This document shows positions 61,201-64,000 of a stretch of DNA of 64,000 bases, piece after piece. The stretch's first letter is position 1. Every line of letters starts with the position of its first letter. The position numbers were made by a program, and so were the translations under genes. The notes below the pieces were generated by a model that ran no database searches, was not told where the DNA came from, and was given only the letters and a program-made list of their open reading frames with translations. Source of the stretch: Erythrophleum ivorense (lineage: Eukaryota; Streptophyta; Magnoliopsida; Fabales; Fabaceae); the NCBI GenBank assembly GCA_026724425.1, contig JAIUCV010001089.1, forward strand, positions 121,707-185,706, in the 5' to 3' direction.

Positions 61201-61704
61201 ACTGTCTTCTCCATTATGAAATTTAGGTTTCCAATTTAGTAAAAATGGCTTTGAAATCACTTGAATCGAAGCTAAAACCTTCCCGAATAGATTCATCAAA
61301 GTTCAGGTACACTGACATTGGAAAATATCCATCGGAGGGGATTTAACTGTCCTAGGACTTCCCATGGTTTTCAGGGCCTTTGAGAACCTTGGAAAACTAA
61401 AAAATTTCATTTAAAAAGCCCTCCTATGTGAATTCCAAAACTTGCTCAAAATTATGAAAATACCATTACGTTTCATAAGTTTTTTGTAAGAAATTATTTC
61501 TTCATTTTAGCTCTATTTTTCTTTTTGTCTGAGCCTGGGATTCTCATTTTTAGAAGTCTAGAATGCTTCCTAAATTTTTTGGGATCTTAACCTAAGTCAT
61601 TTCGAGGGACTTCCTTTTGTATCCAGTGAGTTTCATTCGTTTACAGAGAAACTATACGTTATGTGTTTGACATTTTCTCTCGTTTTTAGAGAATCGAAGT
61701 TACA
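58279..61704 (-). mobile_element. Solo LTR T10 (T family, minus) inside T9
   Basis: T10 starts TATAACACCATAT and ends GAATCGAAGTTACA. The duplication is CTTAG at 58274-58278 versus CCTAG at 61705-61709, one base different. Removing it restores the conserved T-family stretch GTG-CTTAGGCCAAG. Length 3,426 bp. Minus orientation is shown by the array at 59905-60085. No internal region. Confidence 0.88.
59905..60085 (-). repeat. AAAAGTCC-type tandem array in T10
   Basis: Units read on the plus strand as GGGTTCTTGGCTCATCCTCACC, with the CCAAGAACCC subfamily variant on the minus strand. Confidence 0.8.
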
Positions 61705-61973
61705 CCTAGGCCAAGAGAAACAAGTCCCACCTTCTTGTGTGTGTGTGGCCAAGGAAGCGAAGTCCAATCCAAAAGGAAAAGTTTGCACTTGTCACAAAGG
61801 TAGCTTTCTCTCCTTTCTCTCATGTATGGATGAATGTTATCTTGTCTTTGAATGTGTGTATGCATATGTTAACCCATGAAAATGTGTTCTAGCATGATTT
61901 TATATGCCATGGTACCATGATGTTATTTTGTACATTCAAATAATGTCTTGTTACTTTGTTTTGGTTTGCTTAA

Positions 61974-62145
61974 GTGTGGTGAAGCCAATAACCCTCTAAC
62001 CATGGTGAGAATGAGCCAAGAATCCTTAAGAATGGTTAAAACAAAGCTAAGAGTCTCCTAAGAGCAAGGCCTAGTTCAAAGCCTTAAAGAAAAATGGTGA
62101 GGCAAGTCTAAGATCCTTCAAGAGAATGGGTGAGGTCAAACCACT
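61974..62145 (+). repeat. AAAAGTCC-type tandem array in T9
   Basis: Units of about 31-33 bp such as GGTGAGAATGAGCCAAGAATCC, with the core mostly changed, as in T5. Confidence 0.78.
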
Positions 62146-64000
62146 TGCTTAGCAAGCCTATGTATGTTTAATGTGACTCTTTGAATGCTAAGAATGCTTT
62201 CTTAAATGATCACATACCTTATGATAGTCATGCATGCATTTCTAGACTTGGTTTTGCATTCTTTATGTGTGATTGAAAGGGAAAAGAGCTATTGGGATTT
62301 CTAGAATCTCATTCCTTTCACCCCACATGTTTAACATATCTAAGTGGATCAAGGGAGCTAAAGAGTGAGAGCCACCAAGCTAGAAGGAGAAAGTGTGACA
62401 ATCAAGTGCATAAAAATGTAAATTTGTAGCCATATGAGTGCATGTGATGTAATCTCTTATCATATATGTTGTATGACCTTATGAACACATGTAACTATGT
62501 AAATGTATCATGTATGTATAAGATTAATGCCATATGTATGATATAGTGCATTTTGAGCATTGGATGGGTAGCCTTGACATGTATGCTCTTATGTATAACT
62601 TATGGTGGATGAGTGAGTTTGAGAAATTTGGGTTTGTTCACCTTTGATACAAATTTAGTAGACCATTTTGGTGCTTTTCCACATGCTCAAGTGGCCATGG
62701 TTATCTTAGAAGCAATTTTGGATCATTTGGACCCCTTATAAGACACAAAAATGACCATTATGCAACCCATTGTTAAAATCTGATCAAATGAATGATTTTG
62801 CCCATGAAATTTGGCTGGCATATAGTTCTTGTCTAGAGCTTTTTGGAAAGCCAAAGGCTAGATTATTTGGAGCTCTTTAGGAATTAATTATGATTTTTCA
62901 AAGTTAGCATTTTTCAGTTAAATTGATGCAGACACTGTTCATTTGGTCAGTTGCTTGGATTGTGTTCTATAGCCACTGAGATCACCCTAATTGGACCTTT
63001 GAATAGAGACATATGAATTTTTGAAGTTGGAAGACAGTACCAGTAATGACAATCAACCTCTAGTACTGTTCCATCAAATTCCAGTGGCTAGCAGCCTCTG
63101 TTGTGGCGCTGGATTACTTTTATCATAAAGTAAATTTCTAGAATGGTAAAGTATGTATGATTTTGATTTGTTTAAAATTAGTTATTATTTTTCAAATTTA
63201 TGTTAGAATTCTAGAATTCTACCCGAGGCTACATCATTGAATTTTATGTGAATACTCCACTTGCACGAGTTCTAGGCCACCTCTTGAGTTTTTTATGAGT
63301 TGTATTTGTATATTAAATGTGAGAATGAAATGGATGAGTCTATATGGCCCATAGAACACTGAATGAAAAATTTATCCGTGATGTAACGCAATTAAATTGA
63401 TTATTTTAATGGTTTTCCTTCTTCTCTCTTGTGTTGTTCATGGAAGGAAGCCTAGAATTTATATGAGATGAGTTCTATGAATATGGTATTATAATATAGA
63501 TACATGCTAAAACATCTTTCATGACTCAAAACATACATACACACATTCAAAGACAAAATAAACATTCACTTATGCATGAAGGAAAGAAGAGAAAGCTAAG
63601 CTTGGTTACAAATGAACACTTTTCCTTTCAAGAATGCTTCCTCTGGCCTCGGCCACACACTCATAAAGATATGAGATTGGTTCCTTTGGCATAGACACAT
63701 AATATGGATGCCAATTACACTCTTGGAACAATTTCTAAGGCTACATATTCATTTCAAGGCCTCAGTGGTTCTTTTGGCTCATTTATGGTTCCATAATACA
63801 CCTAATGAAGCAACCTTAGGAAAATATGATCTTGGATCCATTCTTTCCATCCATCTATGATTTTTGACTCCATTTAAGCCTCTCGGAGCTGTTACATAAC
63901 TAATTTAAGGAGCCTAGCTAGGTGTTGCTTCTTTAAGTCAAAATATGAAACCTATGATACCATCTCACTATTCATGGCTTCTAAAATTTTTCTAAGGCTT

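Larger units (their letters stand above)
56622..63493 (+). mobile_element. Solo LTR T9 (T family) inside T7, split by T10
   Basis: T9 starts TGTAATATCTGG and ends ATGGTATTATA (decayed TGTTACA), with an exact duplication ATATA at 56617-56621 and 63494-63498. Its own sequence is 56622-58278 plus 61710-63493, about 3.44 kb. It has a TATA box at 57214, donor-like AAAG|GTATGG at 57345/57346 and AAG|GTAGCT at 61799/61800, and the array at 61974-62145. Confidence 0.9.
4651..64000 (-). mobile_element. T-family LTR T1, outermost shell of the nest, runs off the right edge
   Basis: A minus-strand T-type LTR starts at 4651 with TGTCATACCATG, a decayed form of TGTAACACCATA. It is seen only as small pieces: 4651-4792, 44293-45100 and 51127-51258. 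The pieces join in register once T2, T6 and T7 are removed, using their exact duplications ATTTC and CTTGG. About 1.1 kb of an expected 3.4 kb is inside the window, so its other end lies beyond 64000. It may be a solo LTR or the 3' LTR of a larger element. Its left duplication would be CATAT (4646-4650), which cannot be checked here. Confidence 0.75.
51259..64000 (-). mobile_element. T-family LTR T7 (minus), split by T8 and T9, runs off the right edge
   Basis: T7 starts TGTAACACCATATTT at 51259, the reverse complement of a normal T-family right end. Its own sequence is 51259-52734, 56459-56621 and 63499-64000, about 2.1 kb so far, so about 1.3 kb of the LTR should lie beyond the window. The pieces match T4 in order. 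The left flank AATTA (51254-51258) would be its duplication. Whether it is solo cannot be told here. Confidence 0.85.

Noticed and set aside
1..64000. A novel protein-coding or defence-type system
   Set aside because: All recognisable protein segments are retrotransposon gag and pol; every remaining long stretch is accounted for by LTRs or by unrecognised AT-rich flank.

Overview
This window is intergenic DNA from a higher plant and carries no host gene that I can support. It is AT-rich. Nearly all of it is Ty3/gypsy long-terminal-repeat (LTR) retrotransposon sequence, including chromoviruses of the Tekay/Del type with a chromodomain after integrase, which are typical of seed plants. Repeat load and LTR style suggest a large-genome, probably woody angiosperm, but I cannot name the species.

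I resolved the window into a nest by matching 5-bp target-site duplications (TSDs) at element ends. Three LTR families are present: T (about 3.4-3.7 kb, TGTAAY...TGTTACA, the Tekay-type family), J (about 2.8 kb, TGTAACACC...TCATCACA) and H (about 2.55 kb, TGATAAACAC...CA). In order: bases 1-4650 are old flanking sequence with solo LTR J1 (382-3181). A minus-strand T LTR, T1, begins at 4651 and is not finished by the window end; all later sequence sits inside it. T1 contains solo LTR T2 (4793-44287), T6 (45101-51121) and T7 (51259 to beyond the end). T2 contains H1 (5845-11919, itself holding T3 at 7398-10881) and the chromovirus TA (12461-42492). TA is split by T4 in gag (16804-20280), by T5 in pol (22509-34702) and by J2 in its right LTR (38165-40986). 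T5 contains the second chromovirus, TC (24511-33077). T6 contains H2 (47369-49900). T7 contains T8 (52735-56453) and T9 (56622-63493), and T9 contains T10 (58279-61704). The deepest chain is T1 > T2 > TA > T5 > TC.

Only TA and TC retain internal regions, in the order primer-binding site, gag with zinc knuckle, aspartic protease, reverse transcriptase, RNase H, integrase, chromodomain, polypurine tract. With insertions removed, their internal regions are almost equal in length (about 4.76 and 4.78 kb). Both are dead: many in-frame stops, mostly TAG or TAA where Gln is expected, plus frameshifts in TC and lost catalytic residues in TA. Twelve other elements are solo LTRs closed by TSDs.

Unexplained structure lies inside the LTRs: a 31-33 bp degenerate tandem array containing AAAAGTCC in every T-family LTR that covers that region, a series of modules about 185 bp long, arrays of 14-bp palindromes in TC and J LTRs, conserved splice-donor-like sites with an acceptor just before gag, and a concentration of nested insertions in and next to the AAAAGTCC array. 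I found no novel protein system, tRNA, rRNA or CRISPR array.
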